Made by a program: the position numbers and the translations under genes. A stretch of DNA of 26,035 bases from Chara braunii (taxonomy: Eukaryota; Streptophyta; Charophyceae; Charales; Characeae), in the NCBI GenBank assembly GCA_003427395.1, contig BFEA01000863.1, positions 206,019 to 232,053 on the forward strand. The letters are read 5' to 3'. Below are positions 10,906-19,427 of the stretch, in pieces; position 1 is the stretch's first letter; each line of letters begins with the position of its first letter. The notes beneath the pieces are model-generated. The model was given only the letters and a program-made list of their open reading frames with translations, made no database searches and was not told where the DNA came from.

Positions 10906-11573
10906 GTCCGAATCCTCATCTGATTCGGCAACTACCGGCTGACCTACTGTACAAACCACGAGCCTCATGATGCCATCTTCTTCCTTTGCTCGCCAACAAG
11001 AGGACAAAAAAAACATTGAAGTCTGCTGACACTGCAGCACGATAATGTTCTGTAGGATTGAACTCCGGCCGACAAATGTAAGCACCACTGCTTCCTCCAG
11101 GATTGAGCTCCGGCCTTGAATATGTGTGTGTTTTGCCAGGGCTGTTCCTTCTTCTCGGTTTGAATTCTCCATTTGGCACCCCCCCCCCCTTCCCCCGGCA
11201 ATTTGGTCTCTGCCGCGGGTGTTCTGATACAGGAATGTGATGCGAGAAATGCGATGCGTGAGCCTGTTCTGCTCTGCAAGTGCCAAGTGGTACCCTGACA
11301 CACTGTCCTGCCTGCAAACCTGCTCGCTGCTTCAAGTGTTGTGAAACGAAAATGCAATGTGTGAGTCTAGGACGTGTGCTCCCCCTCCTACTACTCTTAT
11401 TATCAGTGATACGGAAAAAAAGTGTTCCCATATGGACACAGTGCTTCGCTGTTTCTCTCTCTCTCTCTCTCACCGACATCATTCACTGACCCAAGTTCTG
11501 AGCTCCCGTGTGTGCGCTCATCGAAGTCCCCCGTTCACGGAGTAGTGCCAATACTTGAGCTGTGCAGGATTCT
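10906..11573. other. Non-coding stretch downstream of the annexin locus
   Basis: No gene is supported. Visible features are a repeated AGGATTGARCTCCGGCC word (11053-11069 and 11099-11115), a poly-C run near 11179-11189, and a short (CT)n run at about 11454-11472. Three overlapping minus-strand open frames here lack family motifs. Confidence 0.4.
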
Positions 11574-11664
11574 CTGGCATGGGGAATGATAGTAGTCGCT
11601 TGCGTTCCTCCTGACCTCCCCTTTTGCAATCATTCTGCCTTCCCGTGAATTCCTAGCGGTGTTC

Positions 11665-11803
11665 TCATTTCAGTGACGACAACAGCAAGTTGCGAATGTC
11701 TCCGATGTCTCCTTTCACTTCTCGAGTGGCGATGTCTCCAAGCTCCCGGCTTATATACTGGTAAACTTGTTTGATGTCATCAATCGAGGTCGATGTCACA
11801 CCT
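11665..11803 (-). pseudogene. Tandem copy A of the annexin terminal coding segment
   Basis: Read on the minus strand, a CCCCATGCCAG sequence is followed directly by codons for CDIDLD. After a 4 bp insertion come DIKQVYQYISRELGDIATRE, VKGDIGDIRNLLLSSLK and a TGA stop at 11665-11667. This parallels the C-terminus of the annexin gene at 12397 (CDIDLYDIKQVYQYKTGIHL and following residues). Similarity begins exactly at the AG and ends at the stop, and the unit also includes about 90 bp of downstream flank. The insertion breaks the frame, so it is called a pseudogenic exon copy. Whether it is ever spliced in cannot be told from sequence. Confidence 0.75.
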
Positions 11804-11889
11804 GGCATGGGGAACGATAGCAGTACCTTGCGCGAGTCCTGACCTCCCCTCTTGCAATAATTCCGCTTTCCCGTGACTTGGTAGTGCTG

Positions 11890-12053
11890 TTATCATTGTC
11901 CTGCCAACAACAGCAAAAGTTGCAAACGTCTCCGAGTCGTTGTCTCCTTTCGTTTCTTGAGTTGTGATGTATTGAAGCTCCTGGCTTATATATATATATA
12001 CTGACTGGGTGAACTTGTTGATGTCGTCAATCAGGGTCAAAATGGCACACCTG
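11890..12053 (-). pseudogene. Tandem copy B of the annexin terminal coding segment
   Basis: On the minus strand a CCCCACGCCAG sequence is followed by a degraded CDIDL region. A frame then reads DDINKFTQSVYIYISQELQY and ITTQETKGDNDSETFATFAV, clearly related to the annexin tail motif ITQETKG. A (TA)n expansion at about 11987-12000 and several indels separate it from copies A and C. It is the most diverged of the three copies. Confidence 0.7.
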
Positions 12054-12105
12054 GCGTGGGGAATGGTAGTGGTCGCTTGCGCTCGTCCGCTTGAAGTTCC
12101 TCTTC

Positions 12106-12269
12106 CTGATCTCGCCCAACAACAGCAAGTTGTGAGCGTCTCGTTGCCTCCTTCCGTTTCTCGTCTGCTTATTTCTTTCGTCTCTTGAGTGGCGATGTTC
12201 TCCGAGCTCCTGGCTTATGTATGCAGGTGGTAAACTTGCTTGATGTCATCAAGGTCAAGGTCACACCTG
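12106..12269 (-). pseudogene. Tandem copy C of the annexin terminal coding segment
   Basis: On the minus strand CCCCATGCCAG is followed by CDLDLDDIKQVY in frame without the 4 bp insertion of copy A, then HLHT and a stop. The rest of the tail homology continues in shifted frames. It lies just downstream of the complete annexin end, separated by the (CTTCCT)n tract. Confidence 0.72.
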
Positions 12270-12297
12270 GCATGGGGGGGAATGGTAGTGGCCGCTT

Positions 12298-12340
12298 GCG
12301 CTCTTCCTCTTCCTCTTCCTCTTCCTCTTCCTCTTCCTCC
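12298..12340. repeat. (CTTCCT)n hexanucleotide microsatellite
   Basis: About six to seven units of CTCTTC/CTTCCT lie inside the spacer between the annexin stop and tail copy C. On the minus strand this is a purine tract encoding an artificial Gly-Arg repeat. Confidence 0.95.
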
Positions 12341-12396
12341 TACTGACCTGCCCTTTCCCAATAATTCTGCGTTCACTTGAATTCGGTCTGGTGTCC

Positions 12397-13256
12397 TCAT
12401 TTCAGGGCCAACAAGAGCAAGTTGCGTAGTTCTCCTTTCGTTTCTTGAGTGATGACGTCTCGAAGATGAATTCCTGTCTTGTACTGGTAAACTTGTTTTA
12501 TGTCGTAAAGGTCAATGTCACACCTTCGCAAGATAATATCAATGAGTGCACCTTTGGCACTCTTCGGTTCCTCCAATTTGCCGTGCAACATGTTGGCAAA
12601 GAACTCCGGTGGACAGATCGCAAACATGGCGATGAAGATAAGGGACTTGTAGACTTCGCCCGAATGCGCGTTCTTCAAACATGTGAAAATGCTGTCCCCT
12701 TTCAGTCGCCTGAAGGCCATGAAAATTGCGTTGAGCTGAACGAAACTCTCCGTTGTTAGGACGTCCAGGAAATTAGATGCACCCCGATGAAGGTTGGCGG
12801 CGGCCTGTCGTGATCGAGATGGATCGACGTAACCGTCACCCCTCGACCCATGCACAAGATTGCAAAGGAGCTTGCAGAACTGCCCGCTGCAGTCGCCCCT
12901 GATATCGGCTACCAGCTCTCTCTTATACATCCCCACATACACCTCGGCAATGGCCTTCAGCTCCTGGGAGTCACGACTACAGATGATCTCGCGCAGACTG
13001 TGCTCGTCGGTTCCAAGTCCCTTCATCGAGCGATAAAGACGCTCTGCATCCGTGACTGCACGAGGAAGAATAAGGGCCAAAACGCCATCTCGAAAATGAC
13101 CACTCAAGGTTGACTTGATCTCCTTCGCCAATGGAGTTAAATATACAGACTCGTAGGTCTCCGCAATTATCTCCCTCTGATACCTTGACCGAGTAGTGAC
13201 TATATCCATCAGCATCTGTTTTGACGCATTATGCATTCCATCCTTTGCTGCCAAGT
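12397..13256 (-). CDS. Annexin-like protein, 3' exon (5' part missing)
   Basis: Annexins are cytosolic calcium-dependent phospholipid-binding proteins built of four roughly 70-residue helical repeats. The minus-strand frame open from 13332 to the stop at 12397 shows repeat 1 from MLMDIVTTRSRYQREIIAET, repeat 2 with the type II calcium loop KGLGTDE at 13003-13023 and a fitting acidic residue about 40 residues later, repeat 3 with FLDVLTTES, and repeat 4 with ALIDIILRRCDIDLYDIKQV. Loops of repeats 3 and 4 lack GxGTD, so only repeat 2 keeps an obvious calcium site. The first 25 codons of the open frame look intronic: a pyrimidine-rich tract ends in TTTACAG at 13257-13259, so the exon is taken to start at 13256. 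The N-terminus presumably lies in or beyond the N gap. Confidence 0.85.
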
Positions 13257-13259
13257 CTG
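13257..13259 (-). other. Predicted 3' splice acceptor of the annexin exon
   Basis: On the minus strand CTTTTTCCTTCTACGTGTTC and following pyrimidines end in TTTACAG, directly before codons aligned with annexin repeat 1. An alternative acceptor is the CAG at 13216-13218, just before MLMDIV. Both are inferred from consensus only. Confidence 0.5.
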
Positions 13260-13367
13260 TAAAGCCACACGACAGCAGAACACGTAGAAGGAAAAAGCCA
13301 CACATCAACACATGATAATACAACATCCTCACTCCCGGTACTATTACGATGACTCACTATGACCTCT

Positions 13368-13380
13368 CCCCCCCCCCCCC
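13368..13380. repeat. Poly-C run at the gap edge
   Basis: Thirteen C residues directly precede the N run. This is likely where the short-read assembly failed. Confidence 0.9.
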
Positions 13381-13683
13381 NNNNNNNNNNNNNNNNNNNN
13401 NNNNNNNNNNNNNNNNNNNNNNNNNNNNNNNNNNNNNNNNNNNNNNNNNNNNNNNNNNNNNNNNNNNNNNNNNNNNNNNNNNNNNNNNNNNNNNNNNNNN
13501 NNNNNNNNNNNNNNNNNNNNNNNNNNNNNNNNNNNNNNNNNNNNNNNNNNNNNNNNNNNNNNNNNNNNNNNNNNNNNNNNNNNNNNNNNNNNNNNNNNNN
13601 NNNNNNNNNNNNNNNNNNNNNNNNNNNNNNNNNNNNNNNNNNNNNNNNNNNNNNNNNNNNNNNNNNNNNNNNNNNNNNNNNNN
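13381..13683. other. Assembly gap (303 N)
   Basis: A run of N separates the annexin 3' exon from a TG/GA microsatellite. Any upstream annexin exons closest to this one would be in or beyond it. The gap length may be an estimate from read pairs. Confidence 1.

Positions 13684-13763
<80 letters not shown>
13684..13763. repeat. Compound (TG)n(GA)n microsatellite
   Basis: About 24 TG units at 13684-13731 pass directly into about 16 GA units. Open frames through this tract and the gap (His-Thr and Cys-Val repeats) are artefacts. Confidence 0.98.
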
Positions 13764-13766
<3 letters not shown>

Positions 13767-14858
13767 CGAAAACGGATGCATGAGATGCGTGGGCATACCC
13801 GCAATTACATATACCCTCTTTGCAGGTATAACCACAATCTGGCGGGCTCCAAACCAAATGCGAGGCACAAGGCCTCAATAGGCCCCACTGGGCCCTGTTA
13901 TCGGCGAGGTCGGCTGCACTAAGTGAAGGCAGGCCAGACCGAGGCCTATTTTGGACTACTACGCAACTGGGGAAAATTCAGGCAGTTGCGCAGCACCAGT
14001 TGGTTGGAAGCGCCCAGGCCCAGGCTGCCTTTCATCGTATGTAACTGAGGCAGGCCCTGGGCCGGATACACAACATGGACCGGACAAAGGCTGAGGGCAG
14101 TTGGGCGTTAGTAACCACCACAGGCCCTGGGCCTGTTTCCTTTGGACTGAGGCTCAGCCTTGTGGGGCCTACCGGAAGCTTCTGGGCCGGGGCCCAGTAC
14201 CGCATTACCGCACGCAGCAGCAGTCCACTTCGATATAGGGAAGGGCCTGCTCACGCATTGGACATTCGGGCACTGGCTGCATGCTGCGCAAGCGCTGCTG
14301 CGCTAACGCTGGCCAGCGCTCACGCGCTCCCGGCGAGCTGGAAGGAGCAGGCAGCCATAGCCGAGCTGCGCTGCTGTATGCTGGATGGGTTGCATGGTGG
14401 TCTTTGGGTGCATGTGGCATCTGTGAGTTGGGGATCGAGGTTGTGAGTGATACGAGAGACATACCTGGTGCTTGAGGCGAACGGCATTGGCCGAGATCTG
14501 CTCGTACTTCGGGCAGCTGTTGACGTCATCAGCCGCATTGTAGATAGGCTAGATAGGATCTGCCATTTGTAGTCTGGGCGCCGAGCGCCAGATAGGATAT
14601 CAACATTGGTTCTTCGTCGATGATGATGAGACTATTCCAGCATTGTCAATTTTGAGCTTTTGCTGTGCTCTTATTTGGTGGAACTCATGATGCAATTCTG
14701 CTATTGGTTCGAGGTCACGACTATCTGGTCTCATGTGTATGATGCTGTTTGATTTCTGAAGTTCGCTATCGCTCATTTTCCTTGCACGAATTACAGACCC
14801 ATCGGATCGACCACACCAAAAACTTTAAGGTGGCAACGGAGGAGACCAGGGTACAAAT
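13764..14858. other. GGCC-rich non-coding stretch left of the gypsy element
   Basis: Frequent AGGCCC, GGGCCT and CCAGGC words occur at 13840-14250, followed by a GCGCT-rich stretch near 14281-14340. Open frames at 14075-14446 and overlapping it have no recognisable domain. The composition resembles the 5' part of the gypsy LTR, which may mean a related older element, but no alignable LTR copy is seen. Confidence 0.4.
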
Positions 14859-15862
14859 TGTAGTAACCCTATTCAGAAGTAGCCTGGGGCCCAGAACTCA
14901 GCCCCAGGCAACGCAGACCTGAGATGGTCTGCGCTGGGCTATGTGACCAAGACACGCCCAGGCCTGAGTCTGTCGCGTATGGCTGTGTGACCGAACGTTG
15001 CACACAGGAAATTCAAGAGTCAAAGTCAACTGTAGAGTCAAAGGTACCGCACCCAGGCCCTTGGTTGGATACACTCACTTGTTGTGCGCAGGTACCCGGA
15101 CAGCATCCAGGCCGGAGAGAATTCGGTTTCAGACCAATCTGGGCCCTCGTTTGCATGGAGATCTGGACGGCTGAGGGATGCAGCATCCGGGGTCCAGACC
15201 CCGCGTCAACGCTACATAAGCGCTGACTTCCTGGCTTTGACATTCATTCAGTTTTGCGTCAATGCTGACTTCACGCGTTGCCGACGCGATGCTTGCTCGA
15301 CGCTGACACTGGTGGACGCTGGCTTTGTGCCCGCATTTGGGAGATCACGGCGACGCGCTGCTGGCTCGGCATGGTAGCTGGCTAGCTACTGTCTTCAAGG
15401 CATGCTGACGTGGCAGCTGCCACACGTTGCTGCTGACGTGGCTGCTGCCACGTGTTCTATTACGTGACCGGTTCTGCTGTCCTGATTCATCGTCACTCAG
15501 GAGGAGATCATGACTGTGGGGTAATCGTGGATACGTACCTTGTCATCTTGAGGTCGACATTGCTTCAGTGTGCTGATGAGGGACTGATTAGACGTGCCAC
15601 GTGGCACATTGAGGTTACTTCAGATACTCACTCAGACTATTGATTATTGAGGTGTTGATCGAGGAGGGAGCCCGAAGTAGGAGTGGGCCTTGTATTTATT
15701 TCCTCTCCTTTGTCTATTTTCCTCCTCTCTCCTTCGTCTGTGTATGATTATCTCATCTCATTCTGTCTGGACACGATTTTGACTATTGGTAATCATCAGC
15801 TGGTTGACATTCATCTGGGCTTGCATTGTTGACGACTGTCTTAACGATCTGGGTTCATCGCA
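14859..15862 (+). repeat. 5' LTR of the gypsy element (1,004 bp)
   Basis: It starts TG and ends CA, and aligns over its full length with 22365-23362. It contains two TGACGTGG words (15406-15413 and 15434-15441), a CACGTG at 15449-15454 and a 14 bp perfect palindrome GTGCCACGTGGCAC at 15594-15607. The second TGACGTGG lies in a 25 bp segment absent from the 3' LTR. A TATTTATT stretch near 15693 could be a core promoter element, but this is a guess. Confidence 0.95.
15594..15607. promoter_or_regulatory. Palindromic G-box in the 5' LTR
   Basis: GTGCCACGTGGCAC is a perfect 14 bp palindrome centred on CACGTG, the core bound by plant bZIP and bHLH factors. The same palindrome is conserved at 23076-23089 in the 3' LTR although nearby positions differ. 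Function is inferred. Confidence 0.5.
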
Positions 15863-15865
15863 ATT

Positions 15866-15877
15866 TGGTATCAGAGC
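15866..15877 (+). other. Primer binding site (initiator Met tRNA)
   Basis: TGGTATCAGAGC begins three bases after the 5' LTR end and is the standard plant LTR-retrotransposon PBS complementary to the 3' end of initiator methionine tRNA. It also fixes the LTR boundary. Confidence 0.95.
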
Positions 15878-15944
15878 ATACTCCTGATGATGATGCGCAC
15901 CAGGTAAGTGACACGCGCATGTATGATGTGATGGCTACGAGATC

Positions 15945-16490
15945 TGACGTGGACAACAACGACGATCGCTGGTGAGGCTGACGTGGAATACTGCTGGCGA
16001 GAAGATCCGATTCTGACGAGCGTGCTGACGTGGCAGTCGGGATCCCGACCTAGAGTGACCGTGGACCAGCCAGGATCGCGATATTGAGGTCGCGATCCCC
16101 TGCTCACGTGGCATACTTTGTGCCACGTCCAGGGACTTTGTCGCTGCAGATTGCTGACGTGGCAATCTCACGCGCGACTTGGTCCCGATGAGGTGCTGAC
16201 GTGGCCTTGGACGACGAGGCTGACTGCTGACGTGGCAGGGAAGGTTTATCACATGAGTCTCCTTGACGTGGTGATCGCCTGCTGACGTGGCATTTGCTCC
16301 ATTGGCTGATGCGGCATTATCTCGATTGGCTGGTACGGCAACGGTATCACAACAAGACACGTGGAAGTGGCACGTGTGAAGGACAGAGGACACATTTGCT
16401 GATGTGGCATCCCCACGGCTGGTTGATTGGATATTGATGTGCTGACATGGCAGGATCTGCTATGTTGGCACTGCAGGGATGACACGTGGC
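15945..16490 (+). repeat. Leader array of TGACGTGG(CA)-like motifs
   Basis: In about 545 bp of untranslated leader the 8-mer TGACGTGG starts at 15945, 15979, 16026, 16155, 16197, 16228, 16264 and 16283. One-base variants start at 16104, 16400 and 16443 and looser ones at 16307 and 16331. ACGTG-core relatives lie near 16123 (reversed), 16358, 16371 and 16483. Most are in the same orientation and followed by CA, while the DNA between them is not obviously repeated. The motif also occurs in the LTRs. It combines the ACGT core with TGAC and GTGGC flanks of bZIP sites, so a regulatory role is possible. Confidence 0.75.
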
Positions 16491-16809
16491 AGGCAGGTGT
16501 CTGCCAAGTAAGAGCAGCACTCCGAAGACGACGGTGGTACGGCTGATTGAAAGAATGAGACAGCTGTAGTGCCAGCTGTCACGAGGGGTGCAACATCGCA
16601 TTGACACTAGGACGACACAGAGGGAAAGAAGAAGAAGGATTGCTGACAAACTGTTTGTTGTTGATGTTGGCATACTTACCTTGTCGTTTGCTGTGTTGTG
16701 GTACTTGTGTGTTGTATCTGATCACACGGGCCTGAAGTGGTACCTGTACACTCTCGAGTAGGACGTCATCACACAGACAAAGAACATCAATAGTTAGGAA
16801 TAGAAATAA

Positions 16810-17463
16810 TTGTATTTATTTTTCTCTTCGGTTGTTAGAAATCTTGCTGCTGTAGATCAGTGCGGCCGTGGAATTTATTATTGTTTATTAATTATTTATT
16901 GTGCGGCAGACGCACGTCACGATGTTTTTTCTCTGAATTTCTCTGAAATTTTGTCAGTGCTTACTCGTTTTATTCCTTTTCTCTTCTATCCAATCTCTCT
17001 CATCTTCGGTATTGATGAGGAGACTCCTGACCCCCGAACTAAGCAGCAAGTGAAAGAGCGGAAACAAGTCTTGATTGCCCGTTTGGACAAACTGATTTCT
17101 GAACTTCATGATGCCGGTGAAGAGGCTGAGGCTCACATCCAGAGCCTGTTTGATTTAAAAGCATTACATAATGCTATTGAATTGGTTGAGACAGGCACCG
17201 ACGTCATTCAGGTTCAGGATATACTAATCATGTGTCGTCGGACACTTAATAAGTATATCATGGATCAGTTCTCCAAGATTGTTGATCGGAAAAAAGAAGG
17301 AGAAGGGGTTGTGTCTGAAGAAACCGTGGACGAAAATATCAGACAACTTGAAGAAGCACTAGAGAGAGAGAAGAAGAGGAAAGAGGAATTGAGAAGACAA
17401 AAAGAGCAGAATGTACAACAAGAACAAAAAATAAAAGAAATCAGACAAACTGTTATTAACTGA
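16810..17463 (+). pseudogene. Gypsy gag N-terminal region, coiled-coil
   Basis: An open frame of about 217 codons has no clear ATG start. After a hydrophobic segment (FIPFLFYPISLIFGI) the sequence becomes strongly charged and helical, with KQQVKERKQVLIARLDKLIS and, near the end, a Glu/Lys-rich stretch (LEEALEREKKRKEELRRQKE) expected to form a coiled coil. It ends by frameshift near 17455-17463; the +1 frame continues TEGEGQVVSLAQLVTYLAHL. No enzyme motif is present. By position it is the start of gag or an extra leader protein upstream of the capsid. Confidence 0.65.
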
Positions 17464-17464
17464 A

Positions 17465-18350
17465 GGGGAAGGACAGGTTGTTTCTTTGGCCCAACTTGTG
17501 ACTTACCTTGCTCACCTCGAGCTGAAGATTGATCAGTATGGGGTTCGGATTGATGAGGTGACCGCGGGTCTGCAGACAATTTCCAATCTGTTCAAGGGAA
17601 AGAATCAGGTGATAGAAGAAGTCAAAGTAGAGAAGAAAGAAAAACCAAAGAAACTACCGAAGTCTCCCGGAGGAAGCAAAGTCACCACCACACAGCCTGA
17701 GCAACCAAAGAAGAAGGAGAAGGTAAAAATGAAATTGCCTTTCACATTCTGCAACAAGAAAGATGAAAATTATTGTTGTGGATTGCTGAGATACAGATGT
17801 ACTGTAGTACGGCCCCTGTTGAACCCGAATCCCAGGTTGCTTTCTCTGCCTCTTGTCTCGGGGGGAAAGCGAAGGAATGGGTTCTGGCTGAAGCCAACGC
17901 AGCGGGGTTCGATGACATTGGGGAGTGGGCTGGAACATTGAACCTTAAGCAGTTCCTTGGCAAGATCAAGGAACACTTCTTGGATAAAACGACAGTCGAC
18001 AAGGCCTTTGACCAGCCCACCACAATTGGTCAAAAACATTGGACCTTTGTGGAATCATTGTCAAGGGAAGTTGATCGGTTGCTGCGGGTTCCTGGACTAA
18101 ACCTGCAAGAAAACCAAGTCTTGTATATCTATTCCCGCGCTCTACCCGAGCCCATTCGTGGACAACTCATGGCAGAATCGAAATCTGGTAAGTACAATTA
18201 TAAGCAGTTTCGAGACCTTGCTCTCCAACGAGAGCAAATAACTTCTCAAGTAAAGAATTCGTATGCGTCTGTTGTGAAGTATGGTGGTGGTGCAGATACA
18301 GGTAAGCGGATACTTTTGGCGCCAGGACCACACCCTCGTCGTCTTTGACG
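17465..18350 (+). pseudogene. Gypsy gag capsid region
   Basis: Structural protein of the retrotransposon particle. A Lys-rich linker (VKVEKKEKPKKLPKSPGGSK) at 17486-17750 is followed, after a frameshift near 17765, by the retrotransposon gag core at 17773-18348. Its landmarks are WIAEIQMYCSTAP, QVAFSASCLGGKAKEWVLAE, FLGKIKEHFLD, VESLSREVDRLLRVPGLNL and YIYSRALPEPIRGQLM, matching the family pattern of G-x-A-x-x-W, F..F and L..LP..I. The frame is lost again near 18330 before the zinc knuckle. Identification as gag is firm; the copy is not translatable as one protein. Confidence 0.85.
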
Positions 18351-18657
18351 ACGATACTATGGAGAAGTGGCCATTGGAGGTTGAGGGTGTGGCAAGCAGC
18401 AGTGATGCCGGGAAGGGGGAAGTCACTGTTGCCGTGGTCAACAAGGGAGGACCACGACCACCGATGAAGAAGAAGAAACCATGCTCGTTTCCTGATCATT
18501 CCGGAATTGCGGTCGGGAAGCCATGGGAAAAGATGGGAATGTCAGAGGAAACGTGGCAAGAACGGATGAACAACGCGCAATGCCTGAAATGTGGCCTTGC
18601 AGGGCATGTAATAGCATGGTGCCCATTAATCTGTAACCCAAAAGTGAGCCGCCAGTA
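18351..18657 (+). pseudogene. Gypsy gag nucleocapsid with CCHC zinc knuckle
   Basis: The frame open at 18281-18657 contains NAQCLKCGLAGHVIAWCP, a C-x2-C-x4-H-x4-C zinc knuckle at 18581-18622 that would bind element RNA. It is preceded by a basic Pro/Lys stretch (RPPMKKKKPCSFPDHSG). A single knuckle is usual for plant chromoviruses. The stop at 18656-18658 separates it from the protease frame. Confidence 0.88.
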
Positions 18658-18690
18658 GGAGTAGCATCTGCTCCTACTGAGTCTAAGGGT

Positions 18691-19151
18691 TTGGACCAAG
18701 ATAAAGGTAAGGCGCCTACGACCCCTTCCAACCCTTCGACTCATATGGCAGAGGATGGTTTCTCTTCGGCCCATCGTCCAGAACACCCTGAACCTGTCTT
18801 ATGTACTGTCTCTCTGGACGACTCTCTTGACGAGCTTGGTAACAAGTTGCTAGCATTACAAAGCTCGTGGGCTAAGAAATCTAAGTCTAAGGGTAACCTA
18901 CTACTCGTGGACGTAGAGATTGCACGTACACTCGTAGGTGCACTTTTGGACTCAGGATCCACGTGATCCTACATATCCGAGAAAGCAATCCGCAAGTTGC
19001 ATCTCAAAATGAAGGTAAAGAATCTGTCTCGACCAATCACGTCTATCCTAGCTGACAAAAGCACGATCACTGTCTCACAATATGTTGATCGTGTGAAGTG
19101 TCGATTCTGTACTAAGGAAGGAAAGAAGATGTTCACGAGGGTTCCTTTCTT
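18691..19151 (+). pseudogene. Gypsy aspartic protease, interrupted at the active site
   Basis: The retropepsin active-site triad reads LLDSGST at 18946-18963, followed directly by a TGA at 18964-18966 and then SYISEKAIRKLHLKMK in the same frame. The family usually has a residue such as Arg or Thr there, and CGA to TGA is a common CpG transition, so a single mutation explains the stop. The frame continues through SILADKSTITVSQYVDRVKC to a second stop near 19153, where a frameshift leads into the ILG segment. Confidence 0.85.
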
Positions 19152-19421
19152 GTGAAGAAGAAGTTACCTTTTGATTTGATTCTCGGACCTTTTGATTTGA
19201 TTCTCAGACCTTTTGATTTGATTCTGGGAATAAACAGGCGCGAGGAAGCCAACCCAGATATCAATTTCAAAGAGAAGATTGTGCAATTGCGTGACGCACA
19301 AACAGTATTGAAATCAATCAGATTGTATCATAAGTCTGGCTCTGACTCTAGTCTCTCTTTCTGTTGTATGAGTTATCCAACATTTCGTTCTATGGTTTCA
19401 AAGAAGAAATTGGAACAATAA
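19152..19421 (+). pseudogene. Protease C-terminal/linker segment with triplicated FDLILG motif
   Basis: The frame reads LPFDLILGPFDLILRPFDLI then LGINRREEANPDINFKEKIV. Gypsy proteases close with a motif of the type DVILGMDWL followed by an NPxID segment, so one FDLILG belongs here. The extra two come from a 21 bp tandem triplication at 19167-19229 that preserves the frame. The segment ends at a stop near 19421, just before RT. Confidence 0.75.
19167..19229 (+). repeat. 21 bp in-frame tandem triplication
   Basis: Three contiguous 21 bp copies (19167-19187, 19188-19208, 19209-19229) of CCTTTTGATTTGATTCTCGG plus one base, with one or two differences between copies. Each encodes PFDLILG or PFDLILR. 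Confidence 0.97.
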
Positions 19422-19427
19422 GTAACG

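Noticed and set aside
10916-11482. Overlapping minus-strand open frames of 130-188 codons
   Set aside because: Three frames overlap, contain poly-C and (CT)n translations, and show no recognisable domain.
13349-13922. Open frames running through the N gap with Cys-Val or His-Thr repeats
   Set aside because: They consist of unknown bases plus TG/GA microsatellite.
15935-16393. Minus-strand open frame with repeated CHVS peptides
   Set aside because: The peptide repeat is the antisense translation of the TGACGTGGCA motif array in the retrotransposon leader.
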